Of a DNA stretch of 41,638 nt, positions 32,724-41,209 are shown one piece after another; within the stretch, counting starts at the first letter, position 1, and the number at the start of each line of letters is the position of its first letter. Location: positions 1 through 41,638 of the forward strand of contig JAJFJA010000008.1 in assembly GCA_021774445.1 (NCBI GenBank). Direction: 5' to 3'. The translations under genes and the position numbers were made by a program. This DNA is from Alphaproteobacteria bacterium (GTDB taxonomy: Bacteria; Pseudomonadota; Alphaproteobacteria; UBA6615). The notes under the pieces are model-generated. The model saw nothing but the letters and a program-made list of their open reading frames with translations. It did no database searches and was not told the DNA's origin.

Positions 32724-33797
32724 TTAGGCGCTGCCGTTGGCGGCAAAATGCGCGTCCGGCACGAGGCGACCGGTGTCGCTATCGAAAATTAGGGTGTCGC
32801 CCCGATCGAAGGCAATCTTGACCTGACCGTCGATACGATGCGCGGCGGTCGATCCAGCCTCGAGAACACGGATGGTGCCGATATCCGTGTCGACTTCGTA
32901 AAGGGTCTCGCGCCCCATGGGCTCAACCTGGCGAACGCGGCCCGGCATGCCCGCGTCGCCGAAACGCATATGTTCGGCCCGCAGCCCGACGGTCACGCGG
33001 CGCGGCAGGGATCCGGTCACATCGAATGTGCCCTCACCGGCACGCAGATGGCCGTTCTCGGCCTGGCCGTCAACCAAATTGATCGGCGGCGAGCCGATGA
33101 AACCGGCGACGAACAGAGTGTTCGGGCGCAGATAAAGGTCGTCCGGCGAGCCGATCTGCTCAATCTCCCCCTTGTTCATGCAGATGACCCGGTCGGCCAT
33201 GGTGGTGGCCTCGATCTGATCGTGGGTGACCAGGATCGTGGTGACCCCGAGCCGGCGCTGCAGGGATTTGATCTCGGACCGCATGGTCAGCCGAAGGGTG
33301 GCGTCGAGGTTGGACAACGGCTCGTCGAGCAGCAGGAGCTGCGGTTGCTTGACCAGCGCCCGGGCCAAGGCGACACGTTGCTGCTGACCGCCGGAGAGCT
33401 GACTGGGACGGCGGTCCATCAGTTCGGAAACCTGCACCAGTTCCGCGGCCTCGAGCACGCGCGCGCGCGCCTCGTCCGGCGGCACCTTCTTGAAGCGCAG
33501 CGGGAACATGATGTTCTCGCGCACGGTCATATGCGGATAAAGGGCATAGGCCTGAAAAACGATGCCGACATTGCGGTCGCGGGCCTCGACTTCGTTGACG
33601 CGGTGACCGTCGAACAGCAGCTCGCCGCCCGTCGGCAGATAGACCCCGGCAAGCATGAACAGACTGGTGGATTTGCCACAACCGGAGGGGCCGAGCAGGG
33701 CCACGAACTCGCCGTCCGGGATATCGATATTCATGTCGGGGATGACCATGACGTCGCCGAAGCGTTTCTCGATATGCCGGAATTCGATTCTTGCCAT
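32724..33797 (-). CDS. ABC transporter ATP-binding protein (UgpC/MalK type)
   Basis: A 357-residue ATPase of the CUT1 importer group. Walker A is GPSGCGKST (about 37-45), the Q-loop follows in VFQAYALYPHMTV, the signature is LSGGQQQRVALARAL, Walker B is LLLLDEPLSNLD and the H-loop is VTHDQ. The C-terminal third is the OB-fold regulatory region of MalK/UgpC proteins (TVGLRAEHMRF). Two copies would drive the permeases encoded just upstream; spacing to the second permease gene is three bases. Diester or sugar-phosphate specificity is inferred from the neighbouring diesterases. Confidence 0.94.
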   Translation of the reverse strand: MARIEFRHIEKRFGDVMVIPDMNIDIPDGEFVALLGPSGCGKSTSLFMLAGVYLPTGGELLFDGHRVNEVEARDRNVGIVFQAYALYPHMTVRENIMFPLRFKKVPPDEARARVLEAAELVQVSELMDRRPSQLSGGQQQRVALARALVKQPQLLLLDEPLSNLDATLRLTMRSEIKSLQRRLGVTTILVTHDQIEATTMADRVICMNKGEIEQIGSPDDLYLRPNTLFVAGFIGSPPINLVDGQAENGHLRAGEGTFDVTGSLPRRVTVGLRAEHMRFGDAGMPGRVRQVEPMGRETLYEVDTDIGTIRVLEAGSTAAHRIDGQVKIAFDRGDTLIFDSDTGRLVPDAHFAANGSA

Positions 33798-33800
33798 GAC

Positions 33801-34904
33801 TTAGCCCTTCACGCCGGCGACGGACATCTGCAGAAGGTATTTCTGAGCGACCGTGTAGAGAACGAGACTCGGTATCACATAGAAGACACTTACCGCTGAC
33901 ACCAAGCCGAAATCGATGCCCAGCGAGTTCTCTTCGGTGATGAAGAACAGATACAGGCTCATGGTCCAATTGCTGTTCTTGATCAGGAAGGTGAGCATGA
34001 AAATATACTCTTCCCAACCGCGAATGAACGAGAACACGGCGACGGCGATCATGCCGTTGGTGACCTGCGGCAAGACCACTTTGACGAAGGCCTGACGGCG
34101 GGTGGCGCCGTCGGCCAGGGCGCTCATCTCGACTTCCCAGGGTACGGCGTCGAAGAACCCCTTCATGATAAAGACGGCGAACGGCAGCTCAATGCCGACC
34201 AACACGAACATCACGCCCCACAGGGAATCCAACAGCCCGATGAACCACAGCACGACAAACAACGGGACGATGAGGGTCATGGTGGGGAAAGCATGCAGCA
34301 CCAACATCGACCGCAACATCGACGCCCGCAGGGGAAACTTGAACCGGGAGATGTAATAACCGGCCAAGCTGCCGACCATGGTCACGATCAAAGTTTGCGC
34401 GCCGGCGACAAAAAGCGAGTTGCCGGCGGCCCGCCAGACGGATGGGAACGTGGCAACGCTGAAACCAGGGTTGTTCTGGGCGCCGACGATGCTCTCGTTC
34501 TGGGTGTTGAAGTTGGGGTCGACGAGGAAACGGAAGCCGTTCAGGTGGAGCTTGTCGCCGATCAAGATCGCATAGATCACCGCCGTGGCGATGCTGATGA
34601 CGCCGCACCCGATGACCGCATTCTGGCGGCTATTGGCGATCGCGGCCCAGGCCCATAGAACGATCAAGGCGGGGACGAGAATGAAGATCGAGGCCCACAG
34701 CACCTCGGTATCGGTGCCGCCCAGACTGGCCGAGAAGGCCAAGGTGACGAGCCAGAAGTAGGGCACGATGATGGGCACCGAAACGGCGATGAGAAAAGCG
34801 AACAAGGAGATGTTCTTGGCCCGGTTCTGCCAGCGGGCTTTCGCCGCCAAGGCATCCCAATGACTCTGGGCATCGCTGGTCTCCGGGAGCGTCGTCGCGA
34901 CCAT
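33801..34904 (-). CDS. ABC transporter permease (UgpE/MalG type) with extra N-terminal helices
   Basis: A 367-residue inner-membrane permease. The coupling EAA loop reads EVEMSALADGATRRQAFVKVVLPQ in part (ALADGATRRQAF) and the last residues SVAGVKG are typical. It is about 85 residues longer than usual CUT1 permeases of this kind. The extra part lies after the first helix and includes two additional hydrophobic stretches (SIFILVPALIVLWAWAAIA and GVISIATAVIYAILIG) before the periplasmic loop and the core from about residue 150. The gene is three bases from its neighbours on each side. It forms the channel with the other permease. Confidence 0.92.
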   Translation of the reverse strand: MVATTLPETSDAQSHWDALAAKARWQNRAKNISLFAFLIAVSVPIIVPYFWLVTLAFSASLGGTDTEVLWASIFILVPALIVLWAWAAIANSRQNAVIGCGVISIATAVIYAILIGDKLHLNGFRFLVDPNFNTQNESIVGAQNNPGFSVATFPSVWRAAGNSLFVAGAQTLIVTMVGSLAGYYISRFKFPLRASMLRSMLVLHAFPTMTLIVPLFVVLWFIGLLDSLWGVMFVLVGIELPFAVFIMKGFFDAVPWEVEMSALADGATRRQAFVKVVLPQVTNGMIAVAVFSFIRGWEEYIFMLTFLIKNSNWTMSLYLFFITEENSLGIDFGLVSAVSVFYVIPSLVLYTVAQKYLLQMSVAGVKG

Positions 34905-34907
34905 GGC

Positions 34908-35861
34908 TCAATGCACCTCGATACGCGGTTCCTGAAGCAGTTCCTTCATATTGGTGAGCCGCCATGCCAGAAGCGCGATGATGATGCCGGGAATGATCAA
35001 GAACAGGGCCAGCGCGGCGCCGTAGCCATATTGGCCGCTGGCGAATGTGCGGCGGTAGATGTAGAGCGCGAATACCGTGGTGTCCTGGAAGGGGCCGCCA
35101 CCGGTGAGCAGAATAATGTACTCAAAACTCACCATCAAAGACAGGGTCTGCCAAATGCCGATGTAAGTGAGGGGCCAGCGCAGCGCCGGTAAGGTGATGT
35201 GGCGGACGATCGCCAGCGAGCCGGCGCCGTCACAGCGCGCGGCATAGAACAGATGGTCGGGGATGCCGCGGATCGCCGATGTGAGGATGATCATGCCGAA
35301 GGAGGCGCCGATAAAGCCGTTTGCCAAGATAATGAGCGGCACCGGCGAGTTGCTCAGCAGGTCGATGTTCTCCTGTGCGCCGAAGACATGCTTCAGTATT
35401 TGGTTGACCAGGCTGCTGTCGCCACTGTGTACGGACCACTGCCACAGCACGATGTAAACCACCGAAGGGCTCATGCGGGGCATCAGCCAGATTGTGCGGA
35501 AGAAACCACCGGATCCGCGCGGCAGGGCGGTGGTGGTCAAGGCCAGGACGAGGCCGAAGGTCACATTGAATATCGCCAGGGTGGCGCCGACGTAGATGAG
35601 GGTCAGAAACAGAACTTTCGGCAACCGCCGATCGCCGGTGGCGGCGCGCTCAAAGTTGCGGGTGGTGAATTTGCTGATCTGTAGATCGCGGCCCATGTCG
35701 CTGAAGGCGATAACGATGTCGACAATGACCGGAAGGAGGAAGAACAGAACGATGATGACGGTCGCGGGGCCGAGGAAAATGATGGAGTTCATGCGCTGAC
35801 GCCCGCGCATCGCGCGCATCGCTTTTTCACGTACAGCGACTTCTTCGGTGATCGCGGTCAA
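34908..35861 (-). CDS. ABC transporter permease (UgpA/MalF type)
   Basis: A 317-residue inner-membrane permease with six main helices. The first is around FLGPATVIIVLFFLLPVIVD, and the EAA-type loop lies in AARCDGAGSLAIVRHITLPA. It pairs with the second permease to form the channel. The start at TTG 35859-35861 has GGGGGAG five bases upstream; a later ATG (MRAMRGRQ) is an alternative. It follows the binding-protein gene after 115 bases holding a strong stem-loop, a common way to make more binding protein than permease. Confidence 0.92.
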   Translation of the reverse strand: MTAITEEVAVREKAMRAMRGRQRMNSIIFLGPATVIIVLFFLLPVIVDIVIAFSDMGRDLQISKFTTRNFERAATGDRRLPKVLFLTLIYVGATLAIFNVTFGLVLALTTTALPRGSGGFFRTIWLMPRMSPSVVYIVLWQWSVHSGDSSLVNQILKHVFGAQENIDLLSNSPVPLIILANGFIGASFGMIILTSAIRGIPDHLFYAARCDGAGSLAIVRHITLPALRWPLTYIGIWQTLSLMVSFEYIILLTGGGPFQDTTVFALYIYRRTFASGQYGYGAALALFLIIPGIIIALLAWRLTNMKELLQEPRIEVH

Positions 35862-35929
35862 ATCACTCCCCCATCAGTCCGCCGGTAGCGAGATCTCAGT
35901 CACGGCCTCTCGACCCGTGTTAAAGGGTG

Positions 35930-35954
35930 CCGCGGGGGTGATTCTCCCCCGCGG
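35930..35954 (-). promoter_or_regulatory. Stem-loop between binding-protein and permease genes
   Basis: CCGCGGGGG (35930-35938) pairs perfectly with CCCCCGCGG (35946-35954) around a 7-base loop. No T-run follows on the minus strand, so it is more likely an RNA 3'-end protector or partial attenuator that lowers permease expression relative to the binding protein. Confidence 0.6.
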
Positions 35955-35976
35955 CGGTCTCAAGACAGCAACATGA

Positions 35977-37350
35977 TTACTGAATGACGATGCTGTCCGG
36001 TATTCTCGCTTCGGCTTCTTCGATGACGAATTCAGCCGCCTCTTCAGCACTGAGGCGACCGAGTTCGACGCCCTGCAGACCCTCATAGATGATCTGGTTC
36101 AGGGAACCAAAGTCGCCATGGTTGGGCATGAATTGCGTGACTTCGAGCAACGGCGTGGCGAGAGCCAGGGCCCACTGCTCGGCGTAGCGCGGATCGTCGG
36201 CCTGCGACCGGTTGATGCCGAGGTGGGTCGTGGTCACGGCATGTTCGGTATTGAGGTCCGGTGCCGAAGCGAAACCAACGACACGGGCCGCCAATTCGGC
36301 ATGCTCGCTCTCGGCAGATACAGCGTAGACGATCGGATGGGTCAAGCTGCCGGGCTTGCCGCCTTTTTCGGCAGCCGGGGCCGCCGACCAACCGAACTGC
36401 TTGAAGAAGCTCTCCTGGTCGTCGGGTACGCCGCGCGGGAAGGCGTTCGAGCCGAGGTCCCAGATGCCATACATCCACATGGCCGCATTGTTATCCTTGT
36501 AGAACTGATCGCGGATGAAGTCCCACTCCATGGATGTGTTGTTGGACACACCGGCGCCGATTTCGACATTGCGGGCGAACCAGCCATAGGCACCTGCAAG
36601 CTTGTCCTGCTCCAACAGCAGCTTGCCGCTGTCGGGGTCGACGAAACTATTGCCATATTGCTGGAAGACCATGATGTAGTCGGGGCCGCGGCTGGGACGA
36701 TGGAAAATGCCGTATTCAGCCGAGGTGTCGCTGACGATCTTGGCGGCGATGTCGGACATGTCGTCCATGGTGACCTCGCCGGCCATCACGCGCTCATCAA
36801 GGCTTTCGATGAAATCCTCGTCATACCCGGCGTCGCGCATCAGGCCCTTGTTGTAGAAGAACATGCGGGCCTCGGCGTCCTGAGGCACGGCGAAACGGCG
36901 GCCGCCGCATTCAGTCGATGTCCACAGGGAATCGAAAATATCACCGAATAGATCAGGATTGGCCTGGGTGTAGTCGGTGAGGTCCATGGCGCGGCCGGAA
37001 TCGGCAAAAGCACAGATCCACTCATGGGCGGCGATGAACATGTCGGGGCCTTCGCCGATGGCAAAAGCACGCAGCAGGCGTTCGGCATCGCCGTCGAAAC
37101 CGCCCTCGCTGGGCACCTCAAGAACATTGATGGCGACCCGGAAGTCGGCCCCTTCGCTTTCAAGGACCTTATTCAGGCGCTCGGCGCCGGTGACGATATT
37201 ACCCGGGCGAAGCGGACCGGAGTTGTCGGGCCGCGACCAAAGATTGAGTTCGATCGTCTCTTGAGCCGTTGCTTGGCTGGCGCCAAAGAAGGCCGGCAGG
37301 GCAACCACCGCAGCGGCGGTCGCAATCATGTAGGTGCGCATTACTGTCAT
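35977..37350 (-). CDS. ABC transporter substrate-binding protein (family 1, UgpB-like place)
   Basis: A 457-residue periplasmic binding protein. The signal peptide (MRTYMIATAAAVVALPAFFG, cleavage near ATAQ) is followed by IELNLWSR and the family 1 layout, with EGPDMFIAAHEW near residue 100 and a C-terminal helical lobe. It should catch the substrate and hand it to the two permeases encoded next. ATG 37350 has GGGAGG eight bases upstream. Specificity is not readable; the neighbouring diesterases suggest glycerophosphodiesters or a related polyol-phosphate compound, but CUT1 proteins more often bind sugars. Confidence 0.9.
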   Translation of the reverse strand: MTVMRTYMIATAAAVVALPAFFGASQATAQETIELNLWSRPDNSGPLRPGNIVTGAERLNKVLESEGADFRVAINVLEVPSEGGFDGDAERLLRAFAIGEGPDMFIAAHEWICAFADSGRAMDLTDYTQANPDLFGDIFDSLWTSTECGGRRFAVPQDAEARMFFYNKGLMRDAGYDEDFIESLDERVMAGEVTMDDMSDIAAKIVSDTSAEYGIFHRPSRGPDYIMVFQQYGNSFVDPDSGKLLLEQDKLAGAYGWFARNVEIGAGVSNNTSMEWDFIRDQFYKDNNAAMWMYGIWDLGSNAFPRGVPDDQESFFKQFGWSAAPAAEKGGKPGSLTHPIVYAVSAESEHAELAARVVGFASAPDLNTEHAVTTTHLGINRSQADDPRYAEQWALALATPLLEVTQFMPNHGDFGSLNQIIYEGLQGVELGRLSAEEAAEFVIEEAEARIPDSIVIQ

Positions 37351-37618
37351 CAAGCATTCCTCCCAAAATTGTCTCGTGCGTTCTTATCGCCGCGGGCGCG
37401 CAGGCCTCATTGATAAGAACGACGAGGTGTGTCCCGATTTCTAACCATGGCCGGTGACACTATTATGAAGCCGTGGCGGCGCGATATCGTGCTCGATATG
37501 AGACACAACGGCGTGATGCCAAACCCGTCCACGCTTACGAACAGACATTCCAATACTATACGCCGCTCAGAACGAATCTGCCAGGGTCAAGGCGGTTTGG
37601 TGCCGCTAACCCGCCGGA

Positions 37619-38485
37619 TTAAGCGGTTTTTGATAGTTCGGCAGCGCGCTTTTCTAATGCGATCGGCGTGTTGGTGGTTATTTGGTCAGCACCGAGGCTT
37701 AGGCATTGCCGCAACCCCTGCGGGGTATCCGGGTTGCCGTCATCGAGGGTCCAGCAGTCGATTTTGAAGCCAAACCGGTGCAGCGCCGCAATGATGTCGA
37801 AACCGGCACTGAGCAAATCGCCGACGAGGCGATAGTACAAATAGATCATCGCCGCATCGGGCGCATGCTGCGCAATGAACCGGCAAAACGCCGGTGCCGC
37901 CCCGGGTTCGGCAAAGTCCCATTTCGCGGCGTCTTCCGACGGATCATACCCAAGGCCGAGGCCGGCGACGCCACCGCCCAGGCGCTTGACGGCCGGCCAA
38001 TCGTACGCGCTGAGCAGCAGGTTCGGCGCCGCGGGCGCCACCACGGTGGCAAAACGATCGCAAACGGCGCCGGTCAGGGCATCTCCCGGTACTTTCATAT
38101 CAAGCTGCACCGGGGCGGCAGCGGCCGGACGATCCGCGACGGCCATGAGTTCCACAACCTCCGATAGCAACAAAGGCGGCGATTGGGTGGGCGTGCCATC
38201 GGGAGCGCGCATATGGAGGCGACCCATGGCGGCGGCATCGAGCGCGCGGACGGGCCCGCTACCGGTGGTTTCTTCGTCCAGATATTCATCGTGCAGGCAG
38301 ACGAAATTGCCGCAGGCAAGCAGGCTTATGTCGACCTCCATACTGGCGCCGAGGGCAATACCGCGAGCCAAATTATGGCGCAGAAATGGGGCCTCGTCGC
38401 CGTGGCGGCGTAACTTGTGCCATTTCAGCCAAGCGCCATCTTCGCCTGGCAAACGCACGCCCTCCCCGGTGAGTTGTCCTGACAT
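37619..38485 (-). CDS. Divergent glycerophosphodiesterase family protein, copy 3
   Basis: A 288-residue GDPD-fold protein, less typical than the two other copies. Aligned by spacing, the first catalytic His is kept but the usual HRG reads HKL, and PENT is replaced by FLRHN. The metal pair is kept in MEVDISLLACGNFVCLHDE together with the second catalytic His, while the third metal Glu appears as Asp in QLDMKVPGD. The C-terminal barrel (IDCWTLDDGNPDT, ADQITTNTP) is clearly of the family. It probably hydrolyses a different diester. AGGAGG lies six bases before the ATG at 38483-38485. It sits 21 bases after the aldolase gene and upstream of the binding protein. Confidence 0.85.
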   Translation of the reverse strand: MSGQLTGEGVRLPGEDGAWLKWHKLRRHGDEAPFLRHNLARGIALGASMEVDISLLACGNFVCLHDEYLDEETTGSGPVRALDAAAMGRLHMRAPDGTPTQSPPLLLSEVVELMAVADRPAAAAPVQLDMKVPGDALTGAVCDRFATVVAPAAPNLLLSAYDWPAVKRLGGGVAGLGLGYDPSEDAAKWDFAEPGAAPAFCRFIAQHAPDAAMIYLYYRLVGDLLSAGFDIIAALHRFGFKIDCWTLDDGNPDTPQGLRQCLSLGADQITTNTPIALEKRAAELSKTA

Positions 38486-38506
38486 GGCGACCTCCTGAGA
38501 TAGCGT

Positions 38507-39169
38507 CTAACCGGCCGCCTTGCCGGGCTGTTTGCTGTAGACGCCGAAGCTCTCCAGCACCGGCCGCATTTGCGCGGCGGTGAGAATGTGCGGTTTGCCG
38601 GCCTGACAAGCATGCCAATACTGCCGGGCCAAGGTTTCGACCTCGACGGCCCGCCACATGGCGCGCTCGAGGGAAGAGCCGAAGCAGATCATGCCGTGGG
38701 TGGCCAGCAGGCAGGCTTTGCGGTCCTTGAGTGCCGCCAGCATATTGTCGGAAAGTTCCTGGGTGCCGAAGGTGTCGTATTTGGCACAGCGGATATCCAT
38801 GCCGCCGGCAGCGGCGATCATGTAGTGGAAGGCCGGGATCTTCCGGCGCAAACAGGCCAGCGCGGTGCTGAAGGTGGGATGGGTATGGACCACCGCCTGG
38901 GCCTCCGGCCGCGCCTGGTAGATGTCGAGATGCATACGCCATTCGCTCGATGGCTTGATATCGCCCGTATGACTGCCGTCGAGAGCCATGGGGACGATCT
39001 GCGCCGGCGTCATCTTGTCATAGGGTAGGGCGGACGGGGTGATGAGGAAACCATCGCCGGTGCGGACGCTGATGTTGCCGGAGGTGCCTTGATTGATGCC
39101 CAGGCCGTTCATTTCCAGGCAGGCGTCAATAATCTCCTGCCGCAGTTTTTGATGCTTCGGCCGTGCCAT
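38507..39169 (-). CDS. Class II aldolase/adducin family protein
   Basis: A 220-residue protein of the L-fuculose-phosphate / ribulose-phosphate aldolase family. Family parts are NQGTSGNISVRTGDGFLITP (phosphate-binding loop), KPSSEWRMHLDIY with the catalytic Glu, the zinc histidines in VVHTHPTFSTALACL and a third His in LLATHGMICFG. Such enzymes cleave or epimerise sugar phosphates in the cytoplasm. It is 33 bases after the EEP-family gene and 21 before diesterase copy 3, so it may act on a sugar-phosphate released by the diesterases. The exact substrate is unknown. Confidence 0.91.
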   Translation of the reverse strand: MARPKHQKLRQEIIDACLEMNGLGINQGTSGNISVRTGDGFLITPSALPYDKMTPAQIVPMALDGSHTGDIKPSSEWRMHLDIYQARPEAQAVVHTHPTFSTALACLRRKIPAFHYMIAAAGGMDIRCAKYDTFGTQELSDNMLAALKDRKACLLATHGMICFGSSLERAMWRAVEVETLARQYWHACQAGKPHILTAAQMRPVLESFGVYSKQPGKAAG

Positions 39170-39202
39170 AATGCTTCCTTGTCCAGGGTGGGGTCGGCGC
39201 CT

Positions 39203-40000
39203 TCAAGCGACGATGGGTTCGGGCGCCAGCTCGAGGTCGAGGCGATAATACAAGGCATTGTGGTCGGACGCACCCATCGCGGGAACGGTCGTTAGTTCGG
39301 CGGGCGCGAAGCGCCGGCTATACAAAATGTGATCTATGCGCCCGGCTGGGTGTGTCGTGCGCGGCCCCTGATGGCGGCGGCGGCCGTCAGAGGCGCCGTT
39401 GGTCAGCACCAACCCAAGCGTCCGCAGCGGCGGATCGTCCTCGCGGGCATTGAAATCACCCATCAGGACAACGGGATCGCCGCGACTGCGGCGCAGGGAT
39501 TCGGCCAAGATAAGCCAAGCCGAGCGCCGCCGGGCCTGGACTCCGCGGTGATCGAAATGGGTGTTAAGCACGAAGAAGGACCGATGACCGGCAGTGAAGC
39601 GTGCCCAGGTGGCGATCCGCGGCAGCCGCGCGTCCCAGCCGATCGTCGGGCGGTCGGGCGCCTCGGCGAGCCAGAACCAGCCGGACTCGAGCCGGGATAG
39701 GCGCCGTCGGTCGTAGAGTATGGGGGCATATTCACCCCGCTCCATGCCGTCGCCGCGGGCCACACCGACCCAGCCATGATGGGGCAAGGCCGCCCGGACC
39801 TCACTTACCACCGGCTGCAAGATTTCCTGAAGCCCCACGACATCGGGCGATAAGTTCTCCAACACACCGAGAATGCGGCGGCGGCGATAGCGCCACGGTG
39901 GGGTCAGTAGGCCACGGGTGTCCCAGCGCTGAATATTCCAACTCAGCAGACTCAGACTGTCAGCGCGCCGGGGCGACGCAAAGGGATGGTGTTTCGGCAT
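39203..40000 (-). CDS. Endonuclease/exonuclease/phosphatase (EEP) family protein
   Basis: A 265-residue EEP-fold hydrolase. Motifs in order are LSWNIQRWD, DVVGLQEIL (metal Glu), FVLNTHFDHRGV, VVLMGDFNARED, GRIDHILYS and ASDHNALYYRL with the catalytic His. The set matches the metal-dependent phosphodiesterase/phosphatase branch rather than AP endonucleases. There is no signal peptide, so it is probably cytoplasmic. Its place between the sigma/anti-sigma pair (21 bases) and the aldolase (33 bases) suggests a phosphodiester or phosphoester step in the same pathway, but DNA or signalling substrates cannot be ruled out. Confidence 0.9.
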   Translation of the reverse strand: MPKHHPFASPRRADSLSLLSWNIQRWDTRGLLTPPWRYRRRRILGVLENLSPDVVGLQEILQPVVSEVRAALPHHGWVGVARGDGMERGEYAPILYDRRRLSRLESGWFWLAEAPDRPTIGWDARLPRIATWARFTAGHRSFFVLNTHFDHRGVQARRRSAWLILAESLRRSRGDPVVLMGDFNAREDDPPLRTLGLVLTNGASDGRRRHQGPRTTHPAGRIDHILYSRRFAPAELTTVPAMGASDHNALYYRLDLELAPEPIVA

Positions 40001-40021
40001 ATGGAGATGCGGCCGGCGTGA

Positions 40022-40576
40022 CTACGGCGCGGCGCGGCGCTCTCCCTTGATAAACATCAGCGCGCCGGTATCGCTGACGGCGGCGGCGTGGGGAACGCCG
40101 GGGGGCATAAGCTGGTAGTCGCCGACCGACAAGACGACAGAGCCAGTGCGTACGGAGCCTTCGAGAATTAGGCACTCCTCGAACATCGCGTGGTCATGGG
40201 CGGGATACACCGCCCCCTTGGCCATCCGCAGCAGCGACGACTGCATGCCGGCGTCAGGATCGAAGAAAAGGATTTTTCGCTCGATGCCCGGCGCGACGGT
40301 TTCCCAGATCCCTTCCGCGGCGCCGATGGTGAGGCCACCCGCCGCCGCCGCCGGTGCCGCAGCGATGGCTTCGTCAATGCGGTCCCAGAGGTCGACGGGC
40401 GGCGTTATCGCCTCGGCGGCGGGTGCAAGGTTTTGCAGCCGCCGCCGCCATGCCGCCACCAGTTCCGACAGGTCTTCATCATGTTCACAGCGTGCCGCGA
40501 CATCCTGAGCCGCCCCCGGGTCAAGGGTGCCGAGGACGTATTCAGCCGCCAACACTTCGCGGTCGTCGCTGGTCAT
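40022..40576 (-). CDS. Cupin-domain anti-sigma factor (RskA-like N-terminus, ChrR-like C-terminus)
   Basis: A 184-residue soluble protein. The N-terminal 70 residues (LAAEYVLGTLDPGAAQDVAA, then DEDLSELVAAWRRRLQNLAP and PPVDLWDRIDEAI) look like the sigma-binding domain of RskA-type anti-sigma factors. The HxxxCxxC zinc site of ChrR/ZAS proteins is absent. The C-terminal 100 residues form a cupin barrel (PAHDHAMFEECLILEGSV, then VGDYQLMPPGVPHAA) like ChrR. No membrane helix is seen, unlike RskA. ATG 40576 overlaps the sigma-factor stop by four bases; the longer upstream frame lies inside the sigma gene. The cupin may sense a ligand or oxidant and release the sigma factor. Confidence 0.87.
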   Translation of the reverse strand: MTSDDREVLAAEYVLGTLDPGAAQDVAARCEHDEDLSELVAAWRRRLQNLAPAAEAITPPVDLWDRIDEAIAAAPAAAAGGLTIGAAEGIWETVAPGIERKILFFDPDAGMQSSLLRMAKGAVYPAHDHAMFEECLILEGSVRTGSVVLSVGDYQLMPPGVPHAAAVSDTGALMFIKGERRAAP

Positions 40577-41112
40577 TGCTCCAAACAATCCTTGATCTGC
40601 AGCAGGCCGCGGCGGACCCAACTCTTCACCGTGCCCAGCGGCGCCTGCAAACGATCCGATAATTCCGCATGGGTCATACCATAATAATAGGCCAGCAAAA
40701 TCGCCTGGCGCGGGCTTTCTTGTAGACCCTCGAGGCAACCGCGAACGCCCTCGGCCAGATCGGTCGTCGCCGGTTCCGGGCGATCGGGAAGATCTTGCGT
40801 CAAGCCGGTTAACTCCTTGCCGCCCCGGCGCAGCAGGTCGATCGCCCGGTTGCGCACCACGGCGCCCATCCAGGACATCGGCGTGCCACGTTCGGGCCGG
40901 TATTGGGCGGCGCGCTGCCAAATCGTGACAAAGGCGTCTTGCAAAGCTTCCTCGGCGAGATCGCGACGGTGCAGAATGCGCACCGACACAGCGAACAGGC
41001 GCGGGCTGGAGATCTGATATAGGCGTTGAAAGGCGCGCCGATCGCCGTGCGCCGCGGCGACCAGCAAAGACCCCAGTGGATCCATCTCTGCGACGTTAGG
41101 TAACCCCTGCAC
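40573..41112 (-). CDS. ECF-type RNA polymerase sigma factor
   Basis: A 179-residue extracytoplasmic-function sigma factor. Region 2 runs from AFQRLYQISSPRLFAVSVRI through RDLAEEALQDAFVTIWQRA to MSWMGAVVRNRAIDLLRR. Region 4 is ESPRQAILLAYYYGMTHAEL followed by the recognition helix LGTVKSWVRRGL. The open frame extends to 41559, but GTG 41110-41112 has GGAGG nine bases upstream and gives the usual length; ATG 41085 and ATG 41187 are alternatives. The anti-sigma gene overlaps its stop. A self-regulated promoter is usual for such pairs; I could not identify the boxes with confidence. Confidence 0.92.
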   Translation of the reverse strand: MQGLPNVAEMDPLGSLLVAAAHGDRRAFQRLYQISSPRLFAVSVRILHRRDLAEEALQDAFVTIWQRAAQYRPERGTPMSWMGAVVRNRAIDLLRRGGKELTGLTQDLPDRPEPATTDLAEGVRGCLEGLQESPRQAILLAYYYGMTHAELSDRLQAPLGTVKSWVRRGLLQIKDCLEQ

Positions 41113-41209
41113 CGAGCCCTGCCTCCGCTGTGCCGCAGCCGGGACAATAGGCGCATCTCGGCGGGGGGTGCAAAGCGTTTGAGTCATGTTTTTGCGGCCA
41201 TGAGAAAGC

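Noticed and set aside
37351..37618. Promoter of the importer operon
   Set aside because: A promoter must be in this region, but no box pair stood out enough to report.
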